A stretch of DNA of 64,000 bases. Origin: Caenispirillum salinarum AK4 (GTDB lineage Bacteria > Pseudomonadota > Alphaproteobacteria > Rhodospirillales > Rhodospirillaceae). Shown in pieces: positions 52,354-62,326 of this stretch (position 1 is its first letter; the number at the start of each line of letters is the position of its first letter). Both the position numbers and the translations under genes were made by a program. The stretch is from positions 310,001 through 374,000 of the forward strand of contig NZ_ANHY01000003.1 in the NCBI RefSeq assembly GCF_000315795.1, written 5' to 3'. Below the pieces are notes generated by a model that saw only the letters and a list, made by a program, of their open reading frames with translations, did no database searches and was not told the origin of the DNA.

Positions 52354-52946
52354 GGGCGCGGCAGACGCTGATCGTAATGGCCAAGCGCCCGGTGCTTGGC
52401 CGGGTGAAGACGCGGCTGGCGGCCGGCATCGGTCCGGTGGCGGCGACCGCGTTCTACCGCCGCACCCTGGCCCGCACCCTGCGCCTGCTGGGCGATGATC
52501 CGCGCTGGCGCACCGTGGTCGCCGTCTCTCCGGACACCTGGCGTCCGCGCGGCTGGGCGGTTCTGCCCCAGGGCGGCGGAGACCTGGGCGCCCGCATGGC
52601 GCGCTGCCTGAATGCCGTTCCGTCGGGACCGACGGTGCTGATCGGTGCCGACATTCCCGGTGTGGCGCCCGCCCATATCGCCCGCGCCTTCACGCTGCTC
52701 CGCCGGCATCCCTACGTGCTTGGCCCGGCCTCCGACGGCGGGTACTGGCTCATCGGGGCGCGCAAGCCGGTGCCGCGGCTGGCGCCAGTGCGCTGGTCCT
52801 CGGCGCACGCGCTGGCCGACACGACCAGGCTGCTGCCGGGCGTCGTACTGGGGGACACGCTGGACGATGTGGACGAACCGGCGGATCTTCGCAAACCCGC
52901 GATCTCTGAACGGTGCGGTGCCCCCCGGCGTCCTTTCCGGGAATGA
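52350..52946 (+). CDS. TIGR04282-type (DUF2064) nucleotidyltransferase-like protein
   Basis: A 198-residue GT-A-fold protein. MAKRPVLGRVKTRLAAGIG is the family N-terminal motif (nucleotide-sugar or NTP-binding), followed by VLIGADIPGVAPAHIARAF and LGPASDGGYWLIG. It is paired with a TIGR04283 glycosyltransferase, ATGA overlap. Probably makes or uses an activated sugar, but substrate unknown. The C-terminal 25 residues are basic and likely disordered. Confidence 0.87.
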   Translation: MRARQTLIVMAKRPVLGRVKTRLAAGIGPVAATAFYRRTLARTLRLLGDDPRWRTVVAVSPDTWRPRGWAVLPQGGGDLGARMARCLNAVPSGPTVLIGADIPGVAPAHIARAFTLLRRHPYVLGPASDGGYWLIGARKPVPRLAPVRWSSAHALADTTRLLPGVVLGDTLDDVDEPADLRKPAISERCGAPRRPFRE

Positions 52947-52973
52947 TGAACCGACCGGTCCCGGAGAAACGCC

Positions 52974-53273
52974 GTGCATCCCCTACGCCAGCTTCTGCGC
53001 AAGTATGAATGGGTTCACCTGACGCTGGGCTTCATTGGCAACACGTGCTTCGTCGTCGGCTCGGTGCTGTTCCTGTGGGAAAGCACCAAGACCATCGGCA
53101 CGTGGCTGTTCATCGTGGGCGCGAGCGGCATGTGGATCGGGTCGACCGGCTCGGGCGTCGTCAGCTTCGCCCGCCACCACCACGAGCACCACAAGGACTG
53201 GCGCGACATCGACGGCCGGCGGGACCGGTCCCGGGACGGGCGGCACCGCCAGGCCCCTGGCGGCGCCGGATAA
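52974..53273 (+). CDS. YrhK-domain small membrane protein
   Basis: A 99-residue protein with two predicted transmembrane helices (about 16-35 and 42-60): LGFIGNTCFVVGSVLFLWE and IGTWLFIVGASGMWIGS, which is the YrhK domain pattern. The C-terminal tail is His/Arg-rich (ARHHHEHHKDWRD). Start is GTG at 52974 with a GGAGAAAC ribosome site. Function unknown. It converges on moaB, with 6 bp between stops. Confidence 0.8.
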   Translation: MHPLRQLLRKYEWVHLTLGFIGNTCFVVGSVLFLWESTKTIGTWLFIVGASGMWIGSTGSGVVSFARHHHEHHKDWRDIDGRRDRSRDGRHRQAPGGAG

Positions 53274-53279
53274 CGGCGG

Positions 53280-53834
53280 TCAGAGCACGCCGCGGGTATC
53301 CTTCAGGTGCTCCTGCAGGCGCGGCATCAGTTCCACGAAGTTGCAGGGGCGGAAGCGGCTGTCCAGCTGCTGGTGCAGGATTCCGTCCCAGGCGTCCTTG
53401 CAGGCGCCGGTGGAGCCGGGCAGCGCGAACAGGTAGGTGCCGCGGGCGACGCCGGCGGTGGCGCGGCTCTGGATCGTCGAGGTGCCGATCTTCTGATAGC
53501 TCTGCCAGCGGAACAGTTCGCCGAAGCCGGGGATCGCCTTTTCGTACAGCCTCTCGAAGGCTTCCGGCGTGACGTCGCGACCGGTCACACCCGTGCCGCC
53601 GGTGGCGATGACGCAGTCCACGTCCTCGCGGTTGATCCAGCCCGAGACGACGGCGCGGATGGCCTCGATGTCGTCCTTGACGATCTGGCGGTCGGCCAGC
53701 GTGTGGCCATCGGCTTCAAGCCGATCGACCAGCGTCTGGCCGGAACGGTCCTCTTCCATGGAGCGGGTGTCGGAGACCGTCAGCACCGCGATGCGGACGG
53801 GGACGAAGGGGCGGTCACCGGTGATCTTGGACAT
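53280..53834 (-). CDS. moaB: Molybdenum cofactor biosynthesis protein B
   Basis: A 184-residue MoaB/MogA-like protein that adenylylates molybdopterin or acts in an equivalent step. Signature segments are [40 protein letters not shown] and [19 protein letters not shown]. The ATG at 53834 is used; it lies inside the 3' end of the lytic transglycosylase gene by 20 bp on the same strand, so the two are probably co-translated. It would supply the cofactor to enzymes such as MsrP. Confidence 0.95.
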   Translation of the reverse strand: MSKITGDRPFVPVRIAVLTVSDTRSMEEDRSGQTLVDRLEADGHTLADRQIVKDDIEAIRAVVSGWINREDVDCVIATGGTGVTGRDVTPEAFERLYEKAIPGFGELFRWQSYQKIGTSTIQSRATAGVARGTYLFALPGSTGACKDAWDGILHQQLDSRFRPCNFVELMPRLQEHLKDTRGVL

Positions 53835-55701
53835 ACGTTGCCTCTGCCGTCTGAGGGTCTTGTCGGTCGGCCGCAGTATAGAGCGGCCAGTCGCCCGCGA
53901 CCACCGCATCCAGCGACCGCAGGGGTTGGCCGAGCCGGTGGCGGTAGATCCAGAAGTTGGACAGCACGCGCTCGACGAACACGCGGGTCTGGCGGCTGGG
54001 GATGGCCTCGATGAACAGCAGCGGATCGTCCATGTGGCGCTCGCGCGCCTTCCACTTCATCAGGTTGCCCGGCCCGGCGTTGTAGGACACGGCGACGAAG
54101 AAGAGGTTGTTGCCCACTTCGGGCTCTTCCATCAGGCGGTCGATGTAGGCCTGGCCCAGCGCCAGGTTCACCGCCGGATCGTGGATGGAGCCCGCTTCGG
54201 CCGGAATGCCCGCATGGCGGCGCATGAGTTGCGCGGTGGTCGGCATCAGCTGCATCAGCCCGCGTGCGCCGGCCCAGCTGCGGGCGCCGGGATTGAAGCC
54301 GCTTTCCTGGCGGATGAAGGCATGGACCAGCGCCCGGTCCACCACCCAGCCGTCCATGGGCTTCCACGGGCCCAGCGGGTAGCGTGCAGCCATGTCCAGC
54401 CGCGGGCCGGTCAGCGTCTCGGGAAAGCGCTGGGAGCGCACGAAGCCGAGCCGCATGGCGAGCGAGGGCAGGGCGGCGACGTCGGCCAGGGCCTCCACCG
54501 CATGGGCGAGGTCCGGGTCGGCGCCGGGATAGAGGTGGCGCAGTTCCGCCTCCGCCAGGTCGCGCCGGCCCACCTGCACCAGCGCCATGGCGCGGCGTCC
54601 GGCGGGCTCGGCATCCAGCCGGGCGAACTCCTCGGGGTCCAGAAGTCCGTCGCGCCAGCGGAAGGGCAGCGGCAGGCCGAGCGCCCGCCGGGCGAGCAGG
54701 CCGTAGAACGTGTGATGCGCCTCGGCCGCCGTCGCCAGCAGCCCCGACACCTTTTCCGGCTGGCGCGTGCGCAGGTAGGCGCGCGCCGCCCAGTAGGCGC
54801 CCGCCGCCCGCAGCCAGGGCGAGGCGCTGTCCGAGCCGGCCAGGCGCTCGAACCACTTGGCCGAGGCCGCGAGGTCGCCCTGCCGCCAGGTGGCGAGGCC
54901 GGCGGTCCACAGGCCTTCCGGCGCGCGGTCGCCCGAGCCTTCCACGGCCATGGTGGCCCATTTCATGGCGCGGTCGTCCATGCCGTCGATGAAGTAGGCA
55001 TAGCCGAGCGCGGCGCGCATGCGGTCGTGGTCCAGCTTGGTCAGCAGGCGGATGGCGTCGTCGTCGGTGACCACCAGCTTGGCGTTGAGCGTCGCGCCCC
55101 GGCCGATCCACTTGCGAAAGGCGCGCCACAGGCCGATGGCGATCTTGCGGTCGCGGGCGCCCAGGTGGCGGTAATCGTCGCGCGGCAGCCAGGCGTGATG
55201 CTCCGCCCCGCCGGCTCCGGTCAGCGGGGTGGACAGGCGCGGGCGCTCCAGCGGTCCGCTGCCGCGCTGACGGGCGAGCGCATGGATGCGGTCGGCGCCG
55301 GGGTGGTCGGCGTAGTCGGCCATCCACCCCTGAAGCTGCGGGAACGTGCTGCGCCACGCGGTAGGGTGCATGTAGCGCTGGAACAGCACGTGCCCCATGA
55401 GGATGTCGTCGGAGACCTGCTTGATGAGCGCGTCGGCCTTTGCCATCTCGCCGGCGTCCTGCAGGGCGAAGATGCGGCGGTAGAGGGCGACGTCCTCCTC
55501 GCCCAGCACCGTCGGTGCCTGCCGGGCCTCCGTTGCGGCGGGCGGGGTCCCGTTCTCCGCCGCCGGCGGATGCGGTGCGGGCACCATGGCCGTTTCTGCC
55601 GCCGCCGGCGCGGACAGGGCCGGGGCAATCAGGCTTAGGGCCAGGGCGCCCGCCGTCAGGCGGCGGCGCCGGCGAAGGTGCGGCAAGTCTTCACAAGTCA
55701 T
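53815..55701 (-). CDS. Soluble lytic murein transglycosylase
   Basis: A 628-residue periplasmic Slt70-like enzyme cleaving peptidoglycan glycan strands. After a signal peptide (about 16-36, ending APAAAE) comes a large helical U-domain of repeats (about 60-450) and a C-terminal lysozyme-like domain (about 460-600), with the catalytic glutamate in [28 protein letters not shown], then [11 protein letters not shown] and [12 protein letters not shown]. Domain order and length match Slt70. Overlaps moaB at its 3' end. Confidence 0.94.
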   Translation of the reverse strand: MTCEDLPHLRRRRRLTAGALALSLIAPALSAPAAAETAMVPAPHPPAAENGTPPAATEARQAPTVLGEEDVALYRRIFALQDAGEMAKADALIKQVSDDILMGHVLFQRYMHPTAWRSTFPQLQGWMADYADHPGADRIHALARQRGSGPLERPRLSTPLTGAGGAEHHAWLPRDDYRHLGARDRKIAIGLWRAFRKWIGRGATLNAKLVVTDDDAIRLLTKLDHDRMRAALGYAYFIDGMDDRAMKWATMAVEGSGDRAPEGLWTAGLATWRQGDLAASAKWFERLAGSDSASPWLRAAGAYWAARAYLRTRQPEKVSGLLATAAEAHHTFYGLLARRALGLPLPFRWRDGLLDPEEFARLDAEPAGRRAMALVQVGRRDLAEAELRHLYPGADPDLAHAVEALADVAALPSLAMRLGFVRSQRFPETLTGPRLDMAARYPLGPWKPMDGWVVDRALVHAFIRQESGFNPGARSWAGARGLMQLMPTTAQLMRRHAGIPAEAGSIHDPAVNLALGQAYIDRLMEEPEVGNNLFFVAVSYNAGPGNLMKWKARERHMDDPLLFIEAIPSRQTRVFVERVLSNFWIYRHRLGQPLRSLDAVVAGDWPLYTAADRQDPQTAEATYVQDHR

Positions 55702-55778
55702 GGCGGAAGCTTATATCGAAAGAAGTAAAATGCCTCAACCCCGATACTGGATGGGGTCGAGGTTGATCGATGTGATCA

Positions 55779-56699
55779 CTACTGTGCTGCGCCCAACTCA
55801 CGCAGGCGTTCGCGCAGCAGCAGCAGGTCACGCCAGGCCAGTTTCTTCATCTGCGGGCTGCGCAGCAGGTAGGCCGGGTGGAAGGACGCGATGGCCGGCA
55901 CGGCCGCCGGCAGGTTGGGAGAGGCGTACTCGAACCACCGGCCGCGCAGGCGGGTGATGCCTTCCGTCCTGTCCAACAGGCTTTGCGCCGACAGGCCGCC
56001 GACCATGAGGATGGCCTTGGGCGCGGCCAGCTCCACATGCCGGCGGATGAAGGGCAGGCACATGCCCACTTCCTGCGGCGTCGGCTTGCGGTTGCCGGGC
56101 GGGCGCCACGGAATGACGTTGGTGATGTAGAAGGTGCTCCGGTCGAAACCGATGGAGGCCAGCATGCGGTCCAGCAACTGACCGCTGGCGCCGACGAACG
56201 GCTTGCCCTGCCGGTCTTCCTCCGCGCCCGGCGCCTCGCCGATGATCATCAGGTCGGCGTCCGGGTTGCCGTCGGCGAAGACCGTGTTGGTGGCCGTGAC
56301 CTTGAGCGGGCAGCTCTCGAAGCGTTCCACGGCGCCGCGCAGGTCTTCCAGGGTCTGTGCCTCGGCGGCCATGCGGGCGGCGGAGCGGATGTCCTCGCCG
56401 GCGCGATCCCCGGGGCCGCGCGCCACCGGCGGCGAAGCCGGACGCTGCGCCGGCGGTGCCTGACGCGCAGGCGCGGCCCGCCCGCCGGGCGCCGGGCTTT
56501 CGGGCCGGGCGGCGGGGGCCTGACGGCGCCGCGCCTCCGCCTCGGCCAAAAGCTCGGCCGACAGGTGAAAGCGGTCGACGGGCGCGTCCAGGATGCACTC
56601 GTCCACGCCCGCGTCGGCATACCAGCGCAGAATGGCTTCGGGCGAGAGATCCAGGTCCATGGCGTCGGGGCGGGCGGTCTCGGTCATGGCCGTTTGCAT
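55779..56699 (-). CDS. Uracil-DNA glycosylase, family 4-like, with N-terminal extension
   Basis: A 306-residue protein. The glycosylase domain (about 120-300) has motif [37 protein letters not shown], and motif [12 protein letters not shown]. It excises uracil from DNA. Family 4 enzymes coordinate a 4Fe-4S cluster with four cysteines, but in this domain only SCPL and MCLPF are visible, so the cluster may be altered or absent. The N-terminal 110 residues (Ala/Pro/Arg-rich) are unlike compact members and probably disordered. Starts at 56699 or 56687 are both possible. Divergent from the ETF-QO gene. Confidence 0.88.
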   Translation of the reverse strand: MQTAMTETARPDAMDLDLSPEAILRWYADAGVDECILDAPVDRFHLSAELLAEAEARRRQAPAARPESPAPGGRAAPARQAPPAQRPASPPVARGPGDRAGEDIRSAARMAAEAQTLEDLRGAVERFESCPLKVTATNTVFADGNPDADLMIIGEAPGAEEDRQGKPFVGASGQLLDRMLASIGFDRSTFYITNVIPWRPPGNRKPTPQEVGMCLPFIRRHVELAAPKAILMVGGLSAQSLLDRTEGITRLRGRWFEYASPNLPAAVPAIASFHPAYLLRSPQMKKLAWRDLLLLRERLRELGAAQ

Positions 56700-56846
56700 A
56701 CCACGACCGCGCGGGCGAATACAGATGGCGCCGCCGCAATGCGCGCGATCGTTGGATACAGTGGGACGCTGTGTGCTATAAGGCGTTCCACGGGAACGGG
56801 AAGCCTCATCCGCGCATGAGCGGGCCGCACGAATTTGGAGTGAAGG

Positions 56847-58481
56847 ATGGAACGGGAATCGATGGAATTCGACGTCGTGGTCGTCGGTGCCGGCCCTGCC
56901 GGCCTCTCGGCCGCGATTCGGCTGCGCCAGCTCGCGATGGAGAACGACAAGGAGTGCAGCGTCTGCGTCATCGAGAAGGGGTCCGAGGTCGGCGCCCACA
57001 TTCTGTCGGGTGCCGTCGTCGAAACCCGCGCGCTGGACGAACTGATCCCCGACTGGAAGGACAAGGGCGCGCCGCTGACCGTCGAGGCCAAGGACGACAG
57101 CTTCCTTTTCCTGACCGAGGGCAAGGCGACCAAGCTGCCGACGCCGCCGCAGATGCACAACCACGGCAACTACATCGTGTCGCTGGGCAACGTCTGTCGC
57201 TGGCTGGGTGAGCAGGCCGAGGCGCTGGAGGTGGAGGTCTACCCCGGCTTCGCCGCCGCCGAGGTGCTGTATAACGAGGACGGCTCGGTCAAGGGTGTCG
57301 CCACCGGCGACATGGGCGTCTCCAAGTCCGGCGAGAAGACCGCCGCCTACGAGCCGGGCGTGGAACTGCACGCCAAGTACACCATCTTCGCCGAGGGCTG
57401 CCGCGGCAACCTGACCAAGACGCTGTTCGACAAGTTCGACCTGCGCAAGGACTGCGACCCACAGACCTACGGCATCGGCATCAAGGAGCTGTGGGAGATC
57501 GCGCCGGAGAAGTCCAAGCCGGGCAGCGTGGTGCACACCATCGGCTGGCCGCTGGACAGCCATACCTACGGCGGGTCGTTCATCTATCACCTGGACAACA
57601 ACCAGCTCGCCATCGGCTTCGTGGTCGGCCTGGACTACCAGAACCCGCACCTGTCGCCGTTCGACGAGTTCCAGCGATTCAAGCACCACCCGGCCATCAA
57701 GACCCTGCTGGAAGGCGGCCGCCGCGTGTCCTACGGCGCCCGCGCGCTGACCGAGGGCGGCGTGCAGTCCCTGCCCAAGCTGACCTTCCCGGGCGGCGTT
57801 CTGGTGGGCGACACGGCCGGCTTTCTGAACGTGCCCAAGATCAAGGGCACCCACACCTGCATGAAGTCCGCCATGCTGGCTGCCGACAGCATCTTCGCCG
57901 AACTGGGCAAGGACGAGCCGGCCAAGGAGGTCACCAGCTACACTGACGCGGTGAAGAACAGCTGGGTGTGGGACGAGCTGTACAAGGTGCGCAACGTGCG
58001 CCCGTCCTTCCACAAGGGCCTGTGGTACGCGCTGGCCTATTCGGCGCTGGACACCTACCTGTTCCGCGGCAAGGCGCCCTGGACCTTCAAGAACCACGCC
58101 GACCACACGGCGCTGAAGAAGGCCAAGGACTGCCCGAAGATCGACTACCCCAAGCCCGACGGCGTCATCAGCTTCGACAAGCTGTCCTCGGTGTTCATCT
58201 CCAACACCAACCACGCCGAGGACCAGCCCGTCCACCTGACGCTGAAGGACGACAAGGTCCCCACCGGCACCAACCTGCCCGAGTTCGACGGGCCGGAGCA
58301 GCGCTACTGCCCCGCCGGCGTCTACGAGTACGTCGAGGACGAGGACCAGGGCGGCCGGAAGCTGCAGATCAACGCGCAGAACTGCGTGCACTGCAAGACC
58401 TGCGACATCAAGGACCCCACCCAGAACATCAATTGGGTGGTGCCGCAGGGTGGTGACGGGCCGAACTATCCCAATATGTAA
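56847..58481 (+). CDS. Electron transfer flavoprotein-ubiquinone oxidoreductase
   Basis: ETF-QO passes electrons from ETF (fatty acid and amino acid oxidation) to ubiquinone. The 544-residue protein has an N-terminal FAD motif [30 protein letters not shown]-like substrate region ([18 protein letters not shown]), the ubiquinone/membrane segment [32 protein letters not shown], and the 4Fe-4S cluster cysteines in YCPAGVYEY and [19 protein letters not shown]. The C-terminal [12 protein letters not shown] is diagnostic. The etfAB genes are not in this window. A second start at 56862 is possible. Confidence 0.97.
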   Translation: MERESMEFDVVVVGAGPAGLSAAIRLRQLAMENDKECSVCVIEKGSEVGAHILSGAVVETRALDELIPDWKDKGAPLTVEAKDDSFLFLTEGKATKLPTPPQMHNHGNYIVSLGNVCRWLGEQAEALEVEVYPGFAAAEVLYNEDGSVKGVATGDMGVSKSGEKTAAYEPGVELHAKYTIFAEGCRGNLTKTLFDKFDLRKDCDPQTYGIGIKELWEIAPEKSKPGSVVHTIGWPLDSHTYGGSFIYHLDNNQLAIGFVVGLDYQNPHLSPFDEFQRFKHHPAIKTLLEGGRRVSYGARALTEGGVQSLPKLTFPGGVLVGDTAGFLNVPKIKGTHTCMKSAMLAADSIFAELGKDEPAKEVTSYTDAVKNSWVWDELYKVRNVRPSFHKGLWYALAYSALDTYLFRGKAPWTFKNHADHTALKKAKDCPKIDYPKPDGVISFDKLSSVFISNTNHAEDQPVHLTLKDDKVPTGTNLPEFDGPEQRYCPAGVYEYVEDEDQGGRKLQINAQNCVHCKTCDIKDPTQNINWVVPQGGDGPNYPNM

Positions 58482-58490
58482 GGTGATCCG

Positions 58491-58528
58491 CCGGACCGCC
58501 CCCGCCTCTCCGGCGCGGGGCGGTCCGG
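58491..58528 (+). other. Long GC hairpin after the ETF-QO gene
   Basis: A 12-bp perfect stem (CCGGACCGCCCC / GGGGCGGTCCGG) with a 14-nt loop, 10 bp after the stop. No T-tract follows. It may be a weak or Rho-assisted terminator in the 75-bp gap before the TPR lipoprotein. Confidence 0.5.
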
Positions 58529-58556
58529 TTCGCCGACTGCTGATTGAAGGATTTGC

Positions 58557-60383
58557 ATGACCTTCAGCCCTTTGCCGCACCGCCTTCTCCGCTCCACGGC
58601 GCTCGCCGTGGTGTTGACGCTTTCCGCCGCCGGCTGCGCGAGCGCCGGGGCGGAAGGGGAGGCTTCCGCGCCGCGCACGGCGGCCACCGAACCCGGCGAG
58701 GGCCGCGTGCTCGACCTGCGGGCCTGGGGCCTGGGCAAGGTGCGCGAGGCCGCGCCGCTGACGCCCGGCCCGGCCGCCGCCGGCAAGTACCTGGCCGCGC
58801 GCCAGGCCCAGCGCGAGAGCGACACCCGCGCCGCCGCGGACTACTTCGGGCAGGCGCTGAAGGGCGACCCCGACAACCCGACCCTTCTGCGCCGGGCCTT
58901 CTTCTACATGATCGCCGAGGGCCGGGTGGAAGACGCCGTCCCGCTGGCCCGCCACACGCTGGAGCTTGAGCCCGACAGCGGCGTGGCGCCCCTGGTCCTG
59001 GCGGTTTCCGCCATGGCCGACGGGCGCGCCCGGGCGGCGGAGGAAATCATCGCCCGCACCGATCCGCGCGGCCTGAATTCCTTCATGGCGCCGCTGGTGC
59101 GGGCCTGGACGCTGGCCGCGCAGGACCGGCCCGAGGACGCCCTGGCGGCGCTGGAGCCGTTGGCCCAGCAGCCGCAGTTCCTCGACCTGCACGCCCTGCA
59201 CGCGGCGCTGATCGCCGACGTGGGCGGGCTGGAGGCGGAGGCCGCCACCCACTACGAAACGCTGCTGGACGATGCGCCGGACCTTTCGCTGCGCGCCATG
59301 CAGGCCGGGATTTCCTGGCTGCGCCGCAGCGGGCAGGAGGATCGCGCGACCAACCTGATCGACGCCTACAACGCCCAGATGGCGTCCTCGGGCCTGCTGA
59401 ACGCGGCGGTGGAGGACATGCGCGCCGGAGCCGCGGCGGAGCCCATCGTCGGCACGGCGCGCGAGGGCATGGCGGAAGCCTTCTACGGCGCCGCCTCGAC
59501 GCTGACCCAGGGCAACGCCCTGGACACCGGGCTGGTGTTCGCCCGCCTGGCGGAGCACCTGGACCCGGACCTCGACCTGTCGGACCTGCTCATCGGCGAC
59601 GTGCTGACGCGCATGGACCGGCTGGAGGAAGCCAACCAGGCCTATGCCCTGGTGGAACCCGGCGAGATCGGCTGGTACACCGCGCGCCTGCGCATGGCCG
59701 ACAACCGCGAACGCATGGGCGACCTGGACGGCGCTGAGGCGCTGCTGGAACAGGTGGCGGAAACCCACCCCGACCGCGCCGAGCCGCTGGTGGTGCTGGG
59801 CGACATCCTGCGCCGCAACGAACGCTGGGACAAGGCCACCGAGGCCTACGACCGGGCGCTGGAGCGCGCCGGCGAGATCGGGCCGGAGCACTGGGCCTGG
59901 CTTTACAGCCGCGGCATCACCCACGAGCGCGCCGGTCGCTGGGAGCAGGCGGAAGACGATTTTCTCAAGGCTCTGGAACTGGAGCCGGGGCAGCCCTTCG
60001 TGCTCAACTACCTGGGCTATTCCTGGATCGACCGGGGCGAGAACCTGGAGCGCGGCCGCGAGATGATCGAGGAGGCCGTCGCCCAGCGCCCGCGCGACGG
60101 CTACATCGTCGACAGCCTGGGCTGGGTCCACTACCTGCTGGGCAACTACACCGACGCCGTGCGCCACCTGGAGCGCGCGGTGGAGCTGTCGCCCAACGAC
60201 CCCACCATCAACGATCACCTGGGCGATGCCTACTGGCGCGTCGGCCGGCGCAACGAGGCCCGCTTCCAGTGGCGCCGGGCGCTCGACATGGGGCCGACGG
60301 AGCCGGGCCAGGCGGAAGAGCTTGAACGCAAGATCGCCGAGGGCCTGCCGCCGGCCGATCCGGCGTCGGTGCCGGGGCAGTAA
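58557..60383 (+). CDS. TPR-repeat lipoprotein
   Basis: A 608-residue protein with a signal peptide and lipobox SAAGC (lipidated Cys near residue 27), followed by an almost continuous array of tetratricopeptide repeats. Recognisable units include YYFG-like QRESDTRAAADYFGQALKGDPDNPTL, NERWDKATEAYDRALERAG, GRWEQAEDDFLKALELEPGQPFVLNYLGYSWID, and VDSLGWVHYLLGNYTDAVRHLERAVELSPNDPTINDHLGDAYWR. TPR lipoproteins of this sort are scaffolds in envelope assembly. It is 6 bp upstream of ispE, so probably co-transcribed; no direct link to isoprenoid synthesis is known. Confidence 0.9.
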   Translation: MTFSPLPHRLLRSTALAVVLTLSAAGCASAGAEGEASAPRTAATEPGEGRVLDLRAWGLGKVREAAPLTPGPAAAGKYLAARQAQRESDTRAAADYFGQALKGDPDNPTLLRRAFFYMIAEGRVEDAVPLARHTLELEPDSGVAPLVLAVSAMADGRARAAEEIIARTDPRGLNSFMAPLVRAWTLAAQDRPEDALAALEPLAQQPQFLDLHALHAALIADVGGLEAEAATHYETLLDDAPDLSLRAMQAGISWLRRSGQEDRATNLIDAYNAQMASSGLLNAAVEDMRAGAAAEPIVGTAREGMAEAFYGAASTLTQGNALDTGLVFARLAEHLDPDLDLSDLLIGDVLTRMDRLEEANQAYALVEPGEIGWYTARLRMADNRERMGDLDGAEALLEQVAETHPDRAEPLVVLGDILRRNERWDKATEAYDRALERAGEIGPEHWAWLYSRGITHERAGRWEQAEDDFLKALELEPGQPFVLNYLGYSWIDRGENLERGREMIEEAVAQRPRDGYIVDSLGWVHYLLGNYTDAVRHLERAVELSPNDPTINDHLGDAYWRVGRRNEARFQWRRALDMGPTEPGQAEELERKIAEGLPPADPASVPGQ

Positions 60384-60389
60384 CACGGC

Positions 60390-61286
60390 ATGTCGCAGAC
60401 GCTGACGGAGGTCGCGCCGGCCAAGGTGAACCTGACCCTGCATGTTGTGGCCAAGCGCGATGACGGCTACCACCTGCTGGACAGCCTGATGGCCTTCGCC
60501 GGCATCGGCGACGTGCTGACGGCCGAACCCGCCGACGCCCTGTCGCTGACGGTCACCGGCCCCTTTTCCGACTCGCTGGCTGCGGCGCTGCCCGCGGGTG
60601 CGGACAACATCGTCCTCAAGGCCGGCCGCCGCCTGGCGGACGCGGTCGGCGTGACGGCCGGTGCCGCGCTGACGCTGGACAAGCGCCTGCCGGTCGCGGC
60701 GGGCATCGGCGGCGGCTCGGCCGATGCGGCGGCGGCGCTGCGGCTGCTCTCGCGGCTGTGGGCGGTCGACCTGCCACGTCCCGACCTGTTCGCCCTGGCC
60801 CTCGACCTGGGCGCCGACGTGCCCGTCTGCCTGCACGGCCGGGCGGCCAACGTTTCGGGCGTGGGCGAGCGTCTGGAGGATGCACCGGCCCTGCCGCCGG
60901 CGTGGCTTGTCCTTGCCAATCCGCTTGTGGGGGTGTCGACGCCGGCGGTCTTCAAGGCCCGGCGCGGCCGCTTCAACCTGCCGGCGCCGCTGACCGAGGC
61001 TCCGGCGGATGCCCGAACCCTGGCGCGGGCGCTGTCGGTGCGGGCCAACGACCTGACCAAGGCGGCGGTGTCGCTGGCCCCGGAAATCGGCTCGCTGCTG
61101 GTGGACCTGGGGGCGCTGGAGGGCTGTCTTCTGGCGCGCATGTCCGGCTCCGGCGCCACCTGCTGGGGTCTGTTCGAGACGGAAGCCGCCGCCCGCGCCG
61201 GCGCCGCCCGCCTGTCAGAGGCCCGCCCGGACTGGTGGGCGACGGCGGCGCCGTTGCTCTCAAACGGTCAGGGAATCCGCCCGTAG
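60390..61286 (+). CDS. ispE: 4-diphosphocytidyl-2-C-methyl-D-erythritol kinase
   Basis: GHMP kinase of the MEP (non-mevalonate) isoprenoid pathway. The 298-residue protein shows the N-terminal APAKVNLTLHVVAKRDDGYHLL, the ATP-binding PVAAGIGGGSADAAAALRLL, and the C-terminal GSGATCWGLFE. The length is standard. Its 3' end overlaps the convergent DUF4112 gene by 19 bp. Confidence 0.97.
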   Translation: MSQTLTEVAPAKVNLTLHVVAKRDDGYHLLDSLMAFAGIGDVLTAEPADALSLTVTGPFSDSLAAALPAGADNIVLKAGRRLADAVGVTAGAALTLDKRLPVAAGIGGGSADAAAALRLLSRLWAVDLPRPDLFALALDLGADVPVCLHGRAANVSGVGERLEDAPALPPAWLVLANPLVGVSTPAVFKARRGRFNLPAPLTEAPADARTLARALSVRANDLTKAAVSLAPEIGSLLVDLGALEGCLLARMSGSGATCWGLFETEAAARAGAARLSEARPDWWATAAPLLSNGQGIRP

Positions 61287-61696
61287 GGCAGGTCCTCGGG
61301 TCCCACCTCGGCCCCCACATGCCGCAGGATCCGGCGCACGTTGCGGCGGTTGGCCTTGAAGCCGACGTCGATCAGGTCGCCGACCAGCGGCACGAGCCCG
61401 ATGGCGTAGTCCGCCCCGACCTCGGCGGCCATGCGGCCGAGCGTGCGCTTCGGGACTCCGAGCCGCCAGCCTTCGGCCACGATCCAGGCCGACAGCGCCA
61501 GCGTTGCCGTGTCGCCGATGCCGGGGATAAAGCCCAGAATGCCGTCCAGGCCGATGCGCAGCCCGAGGCCGGGGACGCGGAACCGGTCGTCCAGCCAGTA
61601 GCCGAGCGTCTGCAGCCGCTTGATGCGGCGGTCGCGCTCGGCGGCCGCGACGGTGTCATGCGTGGCGCTGGACCGGAAAGGCTGCGTCTGGGCCAT
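61268..61696 (-). CDS. DUF4112 family membrane-associated protein
   Basis: A 142-residue protein with the DUF4112 core RLQTLGYWLDDRFRVPGLGLRIGLDGILGFIPGIGDTATLALSAWIV and MAAEVGADYAIGLVPLVGDLIDVGFKAN: one or two hydrophobic segments (about 46-70 and 95-115) with the GxxPxxGD motif repeated. Function unknown. The ATG at 61696 is preferred over 61741. Convergent overlap of 19 bp with ispE. Confidence 0.9.
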   Translation of the reverse strand: MAQTQPFRSSATHDTVAAAERDRRIKRLQTLGYWLDDRFRVPGLGLRIGLDGILGFIPGIGDTATLALSAWIVAEGWRLGVPKRTLGRMAAEVGADYAIGLVPLVGDLIDVGFKANRRNVRRILRHVGAEVGPEDLPYGRIP

Positions 61697-61760
61697 GGGT
61701 GGCTGTCCCTGGTTTCGGCTGCGGGCTCCTTCCATCAACACCGGGACAGGCCGCTGCGTT

Positions 61761-62174
61761 CTACCGCCCGCCTTTCTGCTTGCGCCGGCCGGCCGCGGCC
61801 TTCATGAGCCGCCGGAACGTCGGGCAGGCGAAATGGTCCGCCTCGGGGCAGGCGGCGGCGTGGCGCAGGCCGTCGCGCAGGGCCGCGAGGTGGCGGATCG
61901 TCCGGTCCAGGGCGTCGGCCTTGGCGGCCAGGGCGCCCCGGTCGATGCGGGGGCGGCCGTCGGAGCCGAACATGGCGGCGAGTTCCTCCAGGGAGAACCC
62001 CGCCGCCTGTCCCAGCGAGATCAGCGACAGATGCTCCAGAACGTCAGGGTCGAAGAGGCGCCGCAGGCCGCGCCGCCCGACGGAGGCGATCAGGCCCTTT
62101 TCCTCGTAGTACCGCAGCGCCGAGGCGGGGATGCCGGAGAGCCGCGCGACTTCGGCGATATCCAGTTCTTTCAC
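61761..62174 (-). CDS. MerR-family transcriptional regulator
   Basis: A 137-residue regulator. The winged helix-turn-helix is ELDIAEVARLSGIPASALRYYEEKGLI (about 3-29), with RRLFDPDVLEHLSLISLGQAAGFSLEELAAMF and a dimerisation helix. The C-terminus has ACPEADHFACPTFRRL, two cysteines and a histidine that could bind metal, but not the four-cysteine SoxR cluster. The GTG start at 62174 follows a GAGGT site; upstream in-frame codons would run through the operator. Divergent from the DUF2938 gene, which is the likely target. Confidence 0.88.
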   Translation of the reverse strand: MKELDIAEVARLSGIPASALRYYEEKGLIASVGRRGLRRLFDPDVLEHLSLISLGQAAGFSLEELAAMFGSDGRPRIDRGALAAKADALDRTIRHLAALRDGLRHAAACPEADHFACPTFRRLMKAAAGRRKQKGGR

Positions 62175-62176
62175 GG

Positions 62177-62207
62177 TTGACCTCAAGTTCACTTGAACTT
62201 GTAGCCT
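62177..62207 (+). promoter_or_regulatory. MerR-type promoter-operator: TTGACC, 19-bp spacer, TAGCCT
   Basis: -35 TTGACC (62177-62182) and -10 TAGCCT (62202-62207) are separated by 19 bp, the unusual length that MerR proteins compensate for by DNA distortion. The spacer is filled by a perfect dyad CAAGTTCA-CT-TGAACTTG (62184-62201). It reads towards the DUF2938 gene and also overlaps the region upstream of the merR-type gene, so autoregulation is expected. Confidence 0.8.
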
Positions 62208-62326
62208 TAAACGAGATCCGCTGAAGAGCAAGAGGAGACCCAGCCGATGGCATGTCGTCCCGCACCGTTCGTACCCTGCACGGCCGCTTCCGCAACCGTT
62301 TCCGCGTCCGTCCCGGGGGATCTGTC

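Noticed and set aside
55779-60836. 1685-codon minus-strand open frame across ETF-QO, the TPR gene and ispE
   Set aside because: Only its 3' end (from 56699) is a real gene, the uracil-DNA glycosylase. The rest is antisense to firm genes.
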